Part shown: positions 36,098 to 46,155 of the stretch, one piece after another
How the letters are laid out: each line of letters begins with the position of its first letter
Numbering within the stretch: position 1 is the first letter of the stretch
Virus record (IMG/VR): IMGVR_UViG_3300030102_006261
Span: 1-64,000 of that record
Length of the DNA: 64,000 nt
Source: a virus
Reading direction: 5' to 3' (one strand)
Program-made: the position numbers and the translations under genes
Notes under the pieces: model-generated
Seen by the model: the letters and a program-made list of their open reading frames with translations, nothing else
The model's database searches: none
Told to the model about the DNA's origin: nothing

Positions 36098-37222
36098 ATG
36101 GCAGATGACGATACTGATTACACAAAATTTCCAATAACAGCTCGGGACACAATCTTTCAGGTTGGTGATAATACTTTTCAAGTAGATAACAAGTTTCCCA
36201 TGACAGACAATCCGTATGGTAGTCGTCTTGCGAGTCAGATTGCTCTACCAATCTCAGAGAGACAGAACACCAAGAATTATTATCTTCTTGGTTTTGCTCC
36301 ACAGAGAGCACTGCAAGCTGAAGATTTAAATGAAGTCCAAGAGAGATTCATGGTCAATAATACGCTGACTCAGCAAATGTGGTCAAATTGGAATTCATTC
36401 AACAACATGCAGACATGTGAATTTGGACCTGGATGGTTTGGCACCACTCCACTATATCCTCATGTTTGGAAATCAAACATTCGTTACTTGGACGAGCTAA
36501 TTTATTCCGAGGGTAATGTAAATGAACTTATATACGAAAAACCCAAAAACTTAATTAGTATTGATCATAAGTCCTTTTCTATTGGACTCGCACAAACATA
36601 TGATATACAGCTAACTCTGAATCCAGGCTGGTATTACATAAACGATACCTACACAACGGCATCGACACACGACAGTTCTGGACTTAAGTATTGGTATTAT
36701 CTTAAAGAAACAATTCACTCAGAGGTGGTTACAGTTATAGTAACTTACAATTTAGCTCCTATAGGGTTTACGATAAGCTCTCCAACGCACCCACAGGAGA
36801 TTATAGTAGAAAATAACGGTACCATGAATGCACATGTAGAACTTCCAATTGGAATTGTTCTGGACGATCTTAACTATGTTTCTGGTGGTGAGTTCCAATC
36901 AGGTGATTCTGACTCTGGAGCTGATCGTGTCGAAGTAAAGATAAAACCAAAGTTAGGATCTGGTACTACAGATGATCTAAGAACACCATCATACATCGGA
37001 TATGTTACCTTCGAAGATATAGGTATACCGTTTATTGGTGCGGGGCAGTCTATTGGATCGATACGAGCCAAATATCTCAACAATGTAAACTTAGACCTGT
37101 CTTCCATGAACAGAGTGGATGAATCAGATGGTGGTACTGATGGTCTTGGATTAGACAGGGGCGGATCTCAGTCAAATTATGATAATACAATTCTCCCTGA
37201 TGAAACTACGGAGTTTATTTGA
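36098..37222 (+). CDS. tail/baseplate structural protein, paralogue of next gene
   Basis: 374 residues starting 1 base after the previous stop. N-terminal pattern FPMTDNPYGSRLASQIALPI, then NTKNYYLLGFAPQRALQAED, LNEVQERFMVNNTLTQQMWS and FGPGWFGTTPLYPHVW. The next product repeats this pattern almost motif for motif, so the two arose by duplication. The C-terminus is divergent and Gly/Asp-rich. Likely a baseplate or fibre-attachment protein (the family is seen in marine T4-like phages as an unnamed structural protein). Confidence 0.6.
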   Translation: MADDDTDYTKFPITARDTIFQVGDNTFQVDNKFPMTDNPYGSRLASQIALPISERQNTKNYYLLGFAPQRALQAEDLNEVQERFMVNNTLTQQMWSNWNSFNNMQTCEFGPGWFGTTPLYPHVWKSNIRYLDELIYSEGNVNELIYEKPKNLISIDHKSFSIGLAQTYDIQLTLNPGWYYINDTYTTASTHDSSGLKYWYYLKETIHSEVVTVIVTYNLAPIGFTISSPTHPQEIIVENNGTMNAHVELPIGIVLDDLNYVSGGEFQSGDSDSGADRVEVKIKPKLGSGTTDDLRTPSYIGYVTFEDIGIPFIGAGQSIGSIRAKYLNNVNLDLSSMNRVDESDGGTDGLGLDRGGSQSNYDNTILPDETTEFI

Positions 37223-38793
37223 TGCCAGTAGATCTCCGAAAATTCCCGCTACTTGCTTCTGAAAATACAAAATTACCTCTGGATAATTTAACATACGGAA
37301 GTAGACTTAAGAACTTCTATGTGGATGATGTAGACACAAAGAATTACATCGCGACTGCATTTCGTAATATTGGGGATGTGATACAAGCAGGTGAGCTAAA
37401 CGAGATATATGAGAGACAAATACTGCACGACACGTTGACTCACCAGATGTGGTCGAATTGGTCTGCATTCATATACCCACCAGATGGGGCTCCACTTGCA
37501 CCAGCACCAACTTTTGGTCCTGGCTGGGCGGGTACTACACCATTATATCCCGGTGCATTTGATGCGAACTCACAAAAAATTACTGATACTCGTCCATATT
37601 CACAAGTTGAAGCAGCTCTTTTCTTTGAAACCGTTAATACTAATGATATTGGATCTGGTTATTTACAAGCAGATCTAAAATTATTATTTAACACTGGTTG
37701 GTATTTAATAACCGAAAACACATTTGTTACACCAAGAAGTATGGGTGAGTCGGCCGCGGCTAATACTTTATATGATAGAGTTGTGCAGGCAAGTGGATTA
37801 AAACATTGGTACTACTTAAAACAACCAATATTATTTGATATACGTTTACTGGGAGTAAATAGCACTGGTTCTGCTGCGGGCGCGGTGCCTAACGTAGAAG
37901 CTGTCATGTTTAATGAAAACACATCTTACCTAATAAATTGGCAAAATTCTACTAAGGTAGCTTTCAGTATGCAAGGTCAAGAACTTTATGATCAAGCACA
38001 TTTCAATCAACATATAAGGGACACACACGACGGTGGATATTTTGCTTTAGATTTTGCAGATAAATCACTATGTCAACATATTGATCCAGTAAATTGCGAA
38101 GAAGATCAAACACATGATTCTAATGATGGTATACCGACTGGTAGTGTGTCTGATTCAAATCCAATTCAAACCACATCGATAGTGGACGATCCACTCTTTG
38201 CAAACCCAATAAATATTAACGCATCGGATGATGGTAACTCAAGAAGAGTACAAGTAAAAGCTGTTCCAAGATTTAGAACGGCAATAAATCATAGAATGGA
38301 TCCACTTTATGCGGCCGAATCAATTACACCATTCGTCGAGGAAGGCTCCGGAACCGTAGAAGCTAGAGCGCGAACCACAAATATTGTTCTCGGTAACATG
38401 AGGTTAAATACAAATCCTGGCGGTGATCAAACGCAAGATCAAGTTCCATCTTATTCTTTATGTGTTCAGGCTGAACACAACACACAAGGCACAGCAAACG
38501 CATTCTTTAACTTGTCCACATACCTTGATACACATGCACCTAATATGGTCATTCAGGACACTTTTGATATAAATGAAGTGATAAATCTTAGAGATCAAGT
38601 GTTCCAACAAATGAAAGAGGGAGTCAAGCCTCGATTTATAAATAATGTAAGAGTGAATACGACGGTATATGATGCGGATAACGAAGGGCAAACTGATGCC
38701 AGAAATGAGTGGAATAGTCATTTTTCAGAGTTAAATGATGCGTTAGTAATAACTAAATTTAATGTAGACTTACGACAGGTAGAACCAATTTGA
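37222..38793 (+). CDS. tail/baseplate structural protein, paralogue of previous gene
   Basis: 523 residues from the ATG at 37222 (TGATG overlap). It shares with its neighbour NLTYGSRLKNFYVDDVDTKN, YIATAFRNIGDVIQAGELNE, IYERQILHDTLTHQMWSNWS and FGPGWAGTTPLYPGAFD. The central and C-terminal regions are longer than its sister's, with an acidic stretch and a HDSNDGIPTG loop. A tandem duplication in which one copy grew is likely. Role probably similar: a structural tail component. Confidence 0.6.
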   Translation: MPVDLRKFPLLASENTKLPLDNLTYGSRLKNFYVDDVDTKNYIATAFRNIGDVIQAGELNEIYERQILHDTLTHQMWSNWSAFIYPPDGAPLAPAPTFGPGWAGTTPLYPGAFDANSQKITDTRPYSQVEAALFFETVNTNDIGSGYLQADLKLLFNTGWYLITENTFVTPRSMGESAAANTLYDRVVQASGLKHWYYLKQPILFDIRLLGVNSTGSAAGAVPNVEAVMFNENTSYLINWQNSTKVAFSMQGQELYDQAHFNQHIRDTHDGGYFALDFADKSLCQHIDPVNCEEDQTHDSNDGIPTGSVSDSNPIQTTSIVDDPLFANPININASDDGNSRRVQVKAVPRFRTAINHRMDPLYAAESITPFVEEGSGTVEARARTTNIVLGNMRLNTNPGGDQTQDQVPSYSLCVQAEHNTQGTANAFFNLSTYLDTHAPNMVIQDTFDINEVINLRDQVFQQMKEGVKPRFINNVRVNTTVYDADNEGQTDARNEWNSHFSELNDALVITKFNVDLRQVEPI

Positions 38794-38803
38794 GGGAAAT
38801 TAA

Positions 38804-40957
38804 ATGGGCGTTGAAGACAATCTATTCGAAATAAATGAACTAGAGACTAGCGACACATTTCAAAGTTGGTTCACTAAAACTAACGCAGAAATCATTGCAA
38901 AGTTAAACAAACTAAAGATCTATGATCTAGAACTTTCAAACATTTCTGGTCTGAGTGGTGCAGTAGGGACTACTGCTGCTGGAACTGGTACTGCCGGTAA
39001 ACTAGAACTCAAACTATTACATACGATTCCACACGGTTTAACTCTGCAAGGTAACGCCACCATTACAGGTTCACTAGAAGCTGGTAGTTTTGCTGGTCCA
39101 AATTCATTTATTCTCAGGGGGCAGGTTGTTGACGGTGTAACCACTGCGTTTGATTTTGGTACGTTCGTTAGAATGGACTCCACAGGTCTTACTAAAGCGA
39201 AAGCAGATTCTGATACCAATGCAGAAGTTCTTGGTATGGTTACAGGAACATCTGATAACAGTATCACTGTAGCTCAGAGTGGATCAGTCACTGGTTTATT
39301 CTCACCCACAATGACAACTGGTGGTGTCTTCTTCCTAGATCCAAACGTAGCGGGTGGTTTTACAGCAACGGAACCAAACTTAGCAGGTCAAGTATCAAAA
39401 CCAGTTCTTATTGGAGGATCGGGTGATACAAACGCTGTTCTCCTATCAATGAGAGGTCAGTTACTACAAGACACTGGAACAGGTAACACTGGTGGATTTG
39501 CAACTCACAAAATTTATGTAAACACTGGATCAATTGATCACCACTTAGTTAAAGGTAAAGTGGTTGCATATAGCCCGGATACTTTAACATTCACCGATGG
39601 TAGATCTCAATTCAATGGATTCTTCCTCGCAAAGAATGATAAAAATATTGATGATACAATCGGTATTGTCACAGGTGAACCGGCTGCCGATACAATTGAA
39701 ATTACAACATCTGGACTAGCAGAGGGCATACCATCCGAGTACGGTAGAGGTAAGTTGTATGTTTCCGGTGTTACGGGTGAACTTAGAAATAATCCAGCCA
39801 CAAATCGAAGAAAACTTTTTGCGATAAATTTTGATCAATCAAATAACAACGCAATAGTCGTCAACCAAGCATCTGTCGCAGTAACGGATCTTCTTTCTGG
39901 ATCATCCCCAAACATACTAATTAACGGTGGATTTGATCTTTGGCAGAGATATCCAACTGGTGCAACAATTACAAGTGTCGATAATATCTATTCCACAGAT
40001 AGGTGGGTTCGCAACCTGAGTGCGACTGGTGCGACACTTTCAGCAGCCACATTTATCAGAAGAAAAGAATTTGATGTTGATCAAGTGGATATTAAGGGTA
40101 ACCCAAAATATTACTTAAGAACACATAATGTCATTACGGGGGCTGTAACTGGAGATCACCTACATTTTGAAAATAGGATTGAAGACTCTAGAACATTAGC
40201 AAGCGAAACTGCAACGGTAAGTGGATATGTTAGATCCGGTGCGGGTAAAGTGATTCCAATACGAATTAAACAAGTATGGAATGGTGTAACTGGATCTGAG
40301 TATAGTGGGGGAACTTTAGAATCATCCACAGATTGGGGATTCTTCAGTAGCACGTTCGATGTTCCCGGTATAACTGGAGCGTCTGCTAATCCAGAAATAA
40401 CTGGCGATCACTACTTGGCTCTTGCGTTTGATTTAACAAATGCAACAAATACTTTCCATGACTTTGCCCAGATAAAACTAGAACATGGTGACAAGGCAAC
40501 CGCCTTCTTCCCAGTCAACGCAGACGATGAACTCAGAAAATCTAGTCGATATTACCAGAGGAGTTACCGACTAGAAGAATTTACTGGTCAAGTCACCAAG
40601 GGTGGTGGTGTAGTTGACTCACACATAGTAGAATTTACACACACTCCATACAACGAAACTTCCTTCAAATATCCAGTTCCTATGAGAACTACACCACTGG
40701 TTAAACTCTACTCTCCAGACTCCGGTAATCAAGATGCATTCAACGCAGCGGCGAAAAGAGATCTCAGAAATACATCGGGAACGATAGCATTTGACGGCAC
40801 TGTTCGCATATGTGAGTCTGGTGTGACTGCCATAACTTCATTCCAAACATCCAGAATAGCCACAAGATTCAAAATTCATGCTGGAGCACATAGATTCGAT
40901 ACGATTCAATTGCACTATGTTGCGGATGCAGACTATAACAATAACGTAACAACATAA
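38804..40957 (+). CDS. tail-fibre-like protein
   Basis: 717 residues. An N-terminal helix (TSDTFQSWFTKTNAEIIAKL) is followed by Gly/Thr-rich repeats including AVGTTAAGTGTAGKL and TITGSLEAGSF. Near residues 370-400 is NILINGGFDLWQRYPTG with STDRWVRNLS, the motif seen at the start of carbohydrate-binding C-terminal domains in phage tail fibres. Likely an adhesin or fibre tip. The target cannot be deduced. Confidence 0.7.
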   Translation: MGVEDNLFEINELETSDTFQSWFTKTNAEIIAKLNKLKIYDLELSNISGLSGAVGTTAAGTGTAGKLELKLLHTIPHGLTLQGNATITGSLEAGSFAGPNSFILRGQVVDGVTTAFDFGTFVRMDSTGLTKAKADSDTNAEVLGMVTGTSDNSITVAQSGSVTGLFSPTMTTGGVFFLDPNVAGGFTATEPNLAGQVSKPVLIGGSGDTNAVLLSMRGQLLQDTGTGNTGGFATHKIYVNTGSIDHHLVKGKVVAYSPDTLTFTDGRSQFNGFFLAKNDKNIDDTIGIVTGEPAADTIEITTSGLAEGIPSEYGRGKLYVSGVTGELRNNPATNRRKLFAINFDQSNNNAIVVNQASVAVTDLLSGSSPNILINGGFDLWQRYPTGATITSVDNIYSTDRWVRNLSATGATLSAATFIRRKEFDVDQVDIKGNPKYYLRTHNVITGAVTGDHLHFENRIEDSRTLASETATVSGYVRSGAGKVIPIRIKQVWNGVTGSEYSGGTLESSTDWGFFSSTFDVPGITGASANPEITGDHYLALAFDLTNATNTFHDFAQIKLEHGDKATAFFPVNADDELRKSSRYYQRSYRLEEFTGQVTKGGGVVDSHIVEFTHTPYNETSFKYPVPMRTTPLVKLYSPDSGNQDAFNAAAKRDLRNTSGTIAFDGTVRICESGVTAITSFQTSRIATRFKIHAGAHRFDTIQLHYVADADYNNNVTT

Positions 40958-40972
40958 GTCTAGGAAAAAACA

Positions 40973-42541
40973 ATGTCATCAAGTTTTAAAAACAACACCA
41001 CAAACGTCATAAAATCTTCTACTATTGGCACCCGCATATTGGCAGAGGTTCCAATTGGAAGTATTGAAGCTGGAACAACTGCTGGTGATGTATTAAGAAA
41101 TGGTTTTTCTGGTGCAACGTCTTTTTACTTTAGAGCTGGTGCAACAAGTGCTGCTGCCGCTCGTGTGTTTGGTGTTGTTGAAACCATTCAAGACAAAACT
41201 GCAAACGTTGTTTTACAGGGGCTAATTCAGTATCCTAGCACATTAATATCTGGTGATCCCACGAGTGAAAATTTCTTCCTGAGCGCAGCAACAGCGGGTA
41301 AAGTGCAAAGCTACGCACCACCACAAGCTAGTCAAATAAATAAAAAAGTTCTCCAACAAGTCACAGTGGGTGAATTTAACGCTGCGGTTATCGGAGCAAG
41401 TGATTTTGAATCCGGAGCAAACGTAGGAGAAATTCAAGCATCAAAAACAAGTGATGCTCCAGTTGGAACAGTTTTACCTTATCTTTCAGCGTCTGGTAGC
41501 ACGGCTGTAATTCCGGAGGGATGGGTTGATGGATCGACAATGCAATATTTGTCGGTGACAGAATTCGATGAATATAACACACAGTTTGGTGATATCTTTG
41601 GATTTGAAGAAACACTAACACTGTCGTTCCCAACTTCTGAATTCGCTTCTGGTTTAGTCGGTAAGCAAGTTGTAACCGATCAGGATCACCTGAATAAACA
41701 TGATCGTAGCACTGGTGGTGCTATTGTGACTAATGTTGACACAGCAAACAATAAGTTGACAATCAGGCAAAACAAGTATGATAGAGCACAATACGCTTCA
41801 GGTGTAACCGCTGGATCAACACCACTTTATTTGTATTTTATTCCGGATGACAATAATGGCTTCTTTGAACGTGGTGAACTAATAGGTTACATCAGCTCCG
41901 GTGTACATGATAAAAATGCTACACCCCATATTAGACATAACACGAACAAAATGTCAGAGCCATTTTCTGTTAACGGAACGTATCCTCTCTATAGCACACC
42001 GGGAGCCGCACACGTAGCAAGTCCAGACACCACAGATCCTAACTTTGCGGGTAGTAATTATCATGTTCACACTGGTGCGTTTTTTGGTAGCACCTACGGA
42101 AGCCAGCAGGATCAGGGTGTAGAATTTGGAGTTCTCGCCACCCATTTCCACAGTTACTATATGCCAAATGGGCTAGTATTGTTGGATAATTTTTCTAATG
42201 ATGGTATTTACAATAAAGAAGAATTGCAATACCATGGATCTTCTGGTGGTCAGCGTCTTTATGATGGAAGTCATAACAATCCTGTAACTGACTATCTGAT
42301 CAGACCAACTGGTAATGGAATACATACACATTACACTATGAAAGTGAAAAATATTGTTGCAGTTGACATACCCACTCAGGTGACAGTGCAGACATTAAAT
42401 GTAACACACGGTTTATCGGCTGGCTCCAGTGCGAATAATGTAGCAACTAGTGACGTTGCGTTAGATGTTCAATGTCTGAAAAATAGAATACGTGATCTAG
42501 AAATTAGAATCATGGGATCTGAGCAAAGCTGTGTGCTGTAA
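40973..42541 (+). CDS. tail-collar-like fibre protein
   Basis: 522 residues. GTVLPYLSASGSTAVIPEGW with VDGSTMQYLS (near 164-195) is the phage tail-collar motif. After it, His-rich loops (ATHFHSYYMPNG, GNGIHTHYTMKV) resemble metal-binding His repeats found in collar/fibre tips. The C-terminal 50 residues form a helix (LKNRIRDLEIRIMGSEQSC), suggesting a trimeric coiled coil. It follows the fibre gene, supporting host-recognition function. Confidence 0.65.
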   Translation: MSSSFKNNTTNVIKSSTIGTRILAEVPIGSIEAGTTAGDVLRNGFSGATSFYFRAGATSAAAARVFGVVETIQDKTANVVLQGLIQYPSTLISGDPTSENFFLSAATAGKVQSYAPPQASQINKKVLQQVTVGEFNAAVIGASDFESGANVGEIQASKTSDAPVGTVLPYLSASGSTAVIPEGWVDGSTMQYLSVTEFDEYNTQFGDIFGFEETLTLSFPTSEFASGLVGKQVVTDQDHLNKHDRSTGGAIVTNVDTANNKLTIRQNKYDRAQYASGVTAGSTPLYLYFIPDDNNGFFERGELIGYISSGVHDKNATPHIRHNTNKMSEPFSVNGTYPLYSTPGAAHVASPDTTDPNFAGSNYHVHTGAFFGSTYGSQQDQGVEFGVLATHFHSYYMPNGLVLLDNFSNDGIYNKEELQYHGSSGGQRLYDGSHNNPVTDYLIRPTGNGIHTHYTMKVKNIVAVDIPTQVTVQTLNVTHGLSAGSSANNVATSDVALDVQCLKNRIRDLEIRIMGSEQSCVL

Positions 42542-42558
42542 ACTAGGAGAGCTTATTA

Positions 42559-43137
42559 ATGGGATGTAACTGTGGTAAAAAGAAAAAACAACAACAGCTC
42601 AAAAAATTCAAAGAAGAAAAAGAAAAAAAATTAAGTATAAGAAAATCTTGGGTTGACTTACGTAAAGAGGTTTCTAGAAATCTTACCCTAGTTCAAAGTT
42701 TTGGTCTTTCAATGGCTTCTAGGGGGATCAGAAATAAAAAAATTGATGGTCCAGTAAAACAATTGAGAGTGTTGAGCTGCTTTGGTAATCAAGGTGTTGG
42801 TGGTGAACTGATACCGTGTGAGGGTCTAAAAGAAAGTAAAACTGAGGGAAGACACTTCTGTGGATTGTGTGGTTGTGGTGATAGATCTGGCACACACCTA
42901 ATCTCAAACGGTGAAAAATATAGTAAGTTAGATTATCCCGTCTTATCGTGTCCACTACAAATGCCTGGATTTAGTAATTACGAACCGAGCGATGAGGAGG
43001 ATAGATTACCACCAATGTCAAGAAAAGCTTATATTGACAATCGTTTAACTCCACAGGACATACAGAAAATAGAAGTTTCTGTTCCAGAAAAAGATGAAAA
43101 ATTAAAAAAAGAAATAGAAGAGCATATCAAGGATTAA
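42559..43137 (+). CDS. cysteine-rich conserved phage protein, putative metal-binding
   Basis: 192 residues. The opening MGCNCGKKKKQQQLKKF and the core CFGNQGVGGELIPCEGLKES, HFCGLCGCGDRSGTHL and DYPVLSCPLQMPGFSNYEPS are like a protein I associate with marine T4-like phages, of unknown role. Eight Cys (3, 5, 74, 87, 101, 104, 106, 131) could bind zinc or an iron-sulfur cluster. The tail is acidic and Lys-rich (EKDEKLKKEIEEHIKD). It is between fibre and neck genes, just before a late promoter for the next unit, which suggests virion association. Confidence 0.55.
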   Translation: MGCNCGKKKKQQQLKKFKEEKEKKLSIRKSWVDLRKEVSRNLTLVQSFGLSMASRGIRNKKIDGPVKQLRVLSCFGNQGVGGELIPCEGLKESKTEGRHFCGLCGCGDRSGTHLISNGEKYSKLDYPVLSCPLQMPGFSNYEPSDEEDRLPPMSRKAYIDNRLTPQDIQKIEVSVPEKDEKLKKEIEEHIKD

Positions 43138-43151
43138 TCATTTACTCTTAT

Positions 43152-43159
43152 TATAAATA
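43152..43159 (+). promoter_or_regulatory. T4-type late promoter
   Basis: Exact TATAAATA, 17 bases before the ATG of gp13, with TAGGAGG between. Confidence 0.85.
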
Positions 43160-43176
43160 TAAAGTAGGAGGTAAAT

Positions 43177-43983
43177 ATGGCAACTCCAGATTCTAAACAG
43201 GGGATTATTGATTATGCTTTTAGGCGACTAGGTGCGCCCGTAATCGAGATAAACGTAGATCAAGAGCAAGCAGAAGAGCGTGTTGATGATGCGTTGCAGT
43301 TTTTCTCTGAGCGACACTTTGATGGTGTTGAGAGAGTTTATTTTGCGTATCAAATAACACAAGATGATCTAGATAATAAATTCATAGACACAAATAGTAT
43401 AGGACCGGCGAACGGTTCTGGTAATGATGGTCCAACCGGAAAAGATATCTTATCAATAGTAAGGGTATTTCCTTTTGGTGACTTTGGTAACATAAACATG
43501 TTTGATGTCAGATATCAAATGGCATTAACAGACTATTTTGGTATAAATCGAGGTCTTGGTGCTAATAGTTCAATGGGTATTGCTCGATATGATTCAACAA
43601 AGCGATATATTAATCTAATTCAACAAATATTTGATCCGGAAAAAGCATTGAGCTTTAGTAAAGTAACAAATAGATTACACCTAGAAATGAATCATAGTGA
43701 GGATATTAAAGAAGGTGAGTTTATTATACTAGAGGCATACGCATCGTTAAATCCAGATGTATTCACTGAGATTTATAATGATCGTCTTTTGAAAGAGTAT
43801 GTTACCGCTCTTATTAAACGTCAATGGGGGCTCAATTTATCTAAGTTCGACGGTGTTCAGTTGCCAGGTGGAGTTACTCTTCGTGGTGGGCAGATATATC
43901 AAGAGGCACTAGCTGAGATCGCTCAATTAGAACAAAGAGTTTACTCAGAGTATGAGCTTCCATCAGACTTTATGGTTGGATAA
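43177..43983 (+). CDS. 13: gp13, neck protein
   Basis: 268 residues (T4: 309). GIIDYAFRRLGAPVIEINVD, QEQAEERVDDALQFFSERH and YFAYQITQDDL identify gp13, which joins the head to the tail. Starts the neck-packaging-capsid operon and is followed by gp14. Confidence 0.9.
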   Translation: MATPDSKQGIIDYAFRRLGAPVIEINVDQEQAEERVDDALQFFSERHFDGVERVYFAYQITQDDLDNKFIDTNSIGPANGSGNDGPTGKDILSIVRVFPFGDFGNINMFDVRYQMALTDYFGINRGLGANSSMGIARYDSTKRYINLIQQIFDPEKALSFSKVTNRLHLEMNHSEDIKEGEFIILEAYASLNPDVFTEIYNDRLLKEYVTALIKRQWGLNLSKFDGVQLPGGVTLRGGQIYQEALAEIAQLEQRVYSEYELPSDFMVG

Positions 43984-43985
43984 TA

Positions 43986-44930
43986 ATGGCAAGAAATCCC
44001 TACATACGCGATGTAAATTCAGAGCAAAAGCTTGTTGAAGACCTAACTATTGAAACAATAAAGTCAATGGGTAGGAACATGGTGTACATTCCCAGAAAAC
44101 TACAGAGTGAGGATGATTTATTTGGTGAAGATGTAAACTCCAAGTTTGACGATGTTTATGACTTGGAAATGTATATTCTCAATGTCAGTGGGTTTGAGGG
44201 TGAGGGTGATATAATTGCAAAGTATGGTTTAGAAATCAAGGATAGAGCAACTTTTGTAGTGGCAAGAAAAAGATTTACAGACGAAGTAACCGAAGCCGAT
44301 GGATCAATTGATCGTCCAAGAGAGGGTGATCTAATATATTTTCCTCTAACTAAGGCACTTCTAGAAATCAATTTCGTGGAGCACGAAAATCCTTTTTATC
44401 AGCTAGGTTCATTATATACTTTTACATTGGTTTGTGAGACATTTACTTACAATAACGAAAAGTTTGATACTGGCATAGAAGATTTAGATGACATATTTAA
44501 AGACAGGAGAAAGAAAACAAGATCTCTTGTGCTTACTGGATCCCCCATCGCAGAGGGCAGCACCGGAAGAACCGCCAGCAATTATTTCCAAGGAGAGGTG
44601 CTTTTCCAAGTCGCAGGTCAACAAGGAGATACATTCTCGAATGCATCTGCAACTGCTGATATTGTTGACTGGGATGCCAATTCTAAGACACTACTCATCA
44701 CGAATATCTCCGGAAATCTTCTGTATACCTCAAACACAGAGAGTGTCAAGGGTGCCTCATCTGGAGCGGAGTACCTGATAACCACAGACGCAACCGCAGA
44801 TATAATAATACAGCACAACATAGAGGACAATGAGTTCTTTGGTGACAATGAATCAATTGAATTGGAAGGAAACATCGATAATATTATTGACTTCAGTGAC
44901 TCTGATCCATTCTCGGAGGGCAATTTCTAG
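43986..44930 (+). CDS. 14: gp14, neck protein
   Basis: 314 residues (T4: 256). SEQKLVEDLTIETIKSMGRN, MVYIPRKLQSEDDLFGED and YDLEMYILNVSGFEGEGDII are gp14 signatures. Longer than T4's because of a C-terminal extension rich in Asp/Ser/Thr after residue 180 (TGSPIAEGSTGRTASNYF, then strand-rich repeats). Forms the collar with gp13. Confidence 0.9.
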   Translation: MARNPYIRDVNSEQKLVEDLTIETIKSMGRNMVYIPRKLQSEDDLFGEDVNSKFDDVYDLEMYILNVSGFEGEGDIIAKYGLEIKDRATFVVARKRFTDEVTEADGSIDRPREGDLIYFPLTKALLEINFVEHENPFYQLGSLYTFTLVCETFTYNNEKFDTGIEDLDDIFKDRRKKTRSLVLTGSPIAEGSTGRTASNYFQGEVLFQVAGQQGDTFSNASATADIVDWDANSKTLLITNISGNLLYTSNTESVKGASSGAEYLITTDATADIIIQHNIEDNEFFGDNESIELEGNIDNIIDFSDSDPFSEGNF

Positions 44931-45703
44931 TGTTTGAATATTATAACAATGAGGCTTTACGTAAACTGGTAATTGGATTTGGTTCATTATTTGATGATAT
45001 TCTAGTCTCAAAAGATGATAACCAAGGAAACTCTTTAGAAAAAATTAGAGTCCCTCTTTCATATGGACCTAAAGAAAAATTCATACAAAGAATACGACAG
45101 TTAAGCTCGATATCAGACGAGGTTCGTTTACAGACCACAATGCCCAGGCTGGCATTTGAGTTACTGAGTCTAACTTATGATCCAACAAGAAAAGCTAACA
45201 AACTAAGAAAAACTTCAAAAATATATGATACAGGCGCAACTAGCTTTAGTTTTTCAGAAGTTCCTTATATTGCATCTTTCGGTCTTTACACTTTCACTAG
45301 AAATATCAACGAAAACTTGCAAGTTATAGAGCAGATATTACCATACTTTCAACCAGAATTTGTAATATCATTAAATATAAACGAGGTAAACAAAAGAGTT
45401 GACGTTCCTATCATACTAAACGGTCTTAGTATAACCGAAGATTATGAGGGTGGTTATGATACTCGAAGAAGTGTCAACACCGTTTTTCAGTTCACCGCAA
45501 AGACCTACGTTTACGGACCAATCAAAACTAAGCCAATTATTACAGGTGTTACTGCTGAAATATTCAACATTCTAGGTAACACTGGTTTTGGTGGAGATGG
45601 TTTTACATCAGAGTCTATCGGTATTGTTGGTGCTACCGGAGAAATTACTAGTGACGGAACACTCACAAGAAATAAACCTTTTGATACGGATGCGGGAGTA
45701 TAA
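44930..45703 (+). CDS. 15: gp15, tail sheath stabiliser/terminator
   Basis: 257 residues (T4: 272), GTG start sharing one base with the previous stop. FGSLFDDILVSKDDN, the RVPLSYGPKEKFIQRIRQ stretch and PRLAFELLSLTYDPTRKANK are gp15 signatures. The protein caps the tail and mediates head joining. The C-terminal 40 residues are Gly/Thr-rich and not conserved. Confidence 0.92.
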   Translation: MFEYYNNEALRKLVIGFGSLFDDILVSKDDNQGNSLEKIRVPLSYGPKEKFIQRIRQLSSISDEVRLQTTMPRLAFELLSLTYDPTRKANKLRKTSKIYDTGATSFSFSEVPYIASFGLYTFTRNINENLQVIEQILPYFQPEFVISLNINEVNKRVDVPIILNGLSITEDYEGGYDTRRSVNTVFQFTAKTYVYGPIKTKPIITGVTAEIFNILGNTGFGGDGFTSESIGIVGATGEITSDGTLTRNKPFDTDAGV

Positions 45704-46155
45704 TGAGTGAATCTAGTTATGATAAAATTTCTGATGCATTAGAGACAACATTCAAATCGAAAGAAATAGTGAAAAAAGAAGTAAAGGAAATTTCGGTATC
45801 TGATGAGGACCGATTTAAAAAAGACTTCTCTGACGTTAGAACTAATATCAGAGAATTGATCGACACCGGAAAAGATGCGATTGATGGGATACTTAAAGTG
45901 GCTACAGAGGGTGATGCCCCTCGTGCGTATGAGGTGGTATCACAATTGTTAAAAACTGTCTCTGAAATGAACCACGATTTAATCGATCTACATAAGAAAA
46001 CAAAAGATATAACAAAGGAGGAGACAGTAAATAATACACATAATTCAATTTATGTGGGCTCAACCTCCGATTTACAGGACTTAATTAACTCCTCACGGAG
46101 TAGAAAAAAAGTTATACAAAATGAAAATGTAATTGATCATGACGACGAAACGTGA
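45703..46155 (+). CDS. 16: gp16, small terminase subunit
   Basis: 150 residues (T4: 164). A coiled-coil body (RTNIRELIDTGKDAIDGILK, then APRAYEVVSQLLKTVSEMNH) matches gp16. It recognises DNA and stimulates gp17. Overlaps the large terminase gene by 17 bases. Confidence 0.85.
   Translation: MSESSYDKISDALETTFKSKEIVKKEVKEISVSDEDRFKKDFSDVRTNIRELIDTGKDAIDGILKVATEGDAPRAYEVVSQLLKTVSEMNHDLIDLHKKTKDITKEETVNNTHNSIYVGSTSDLQDLINSSRSRKKVIQNENVIDHDDET

Noticed and set aside
46133-46138. Upstream TTG start for gp17
   Set aside because: The ATG at 46139 gives a normal N-terminus; the TTG adds only two residues and no better site.
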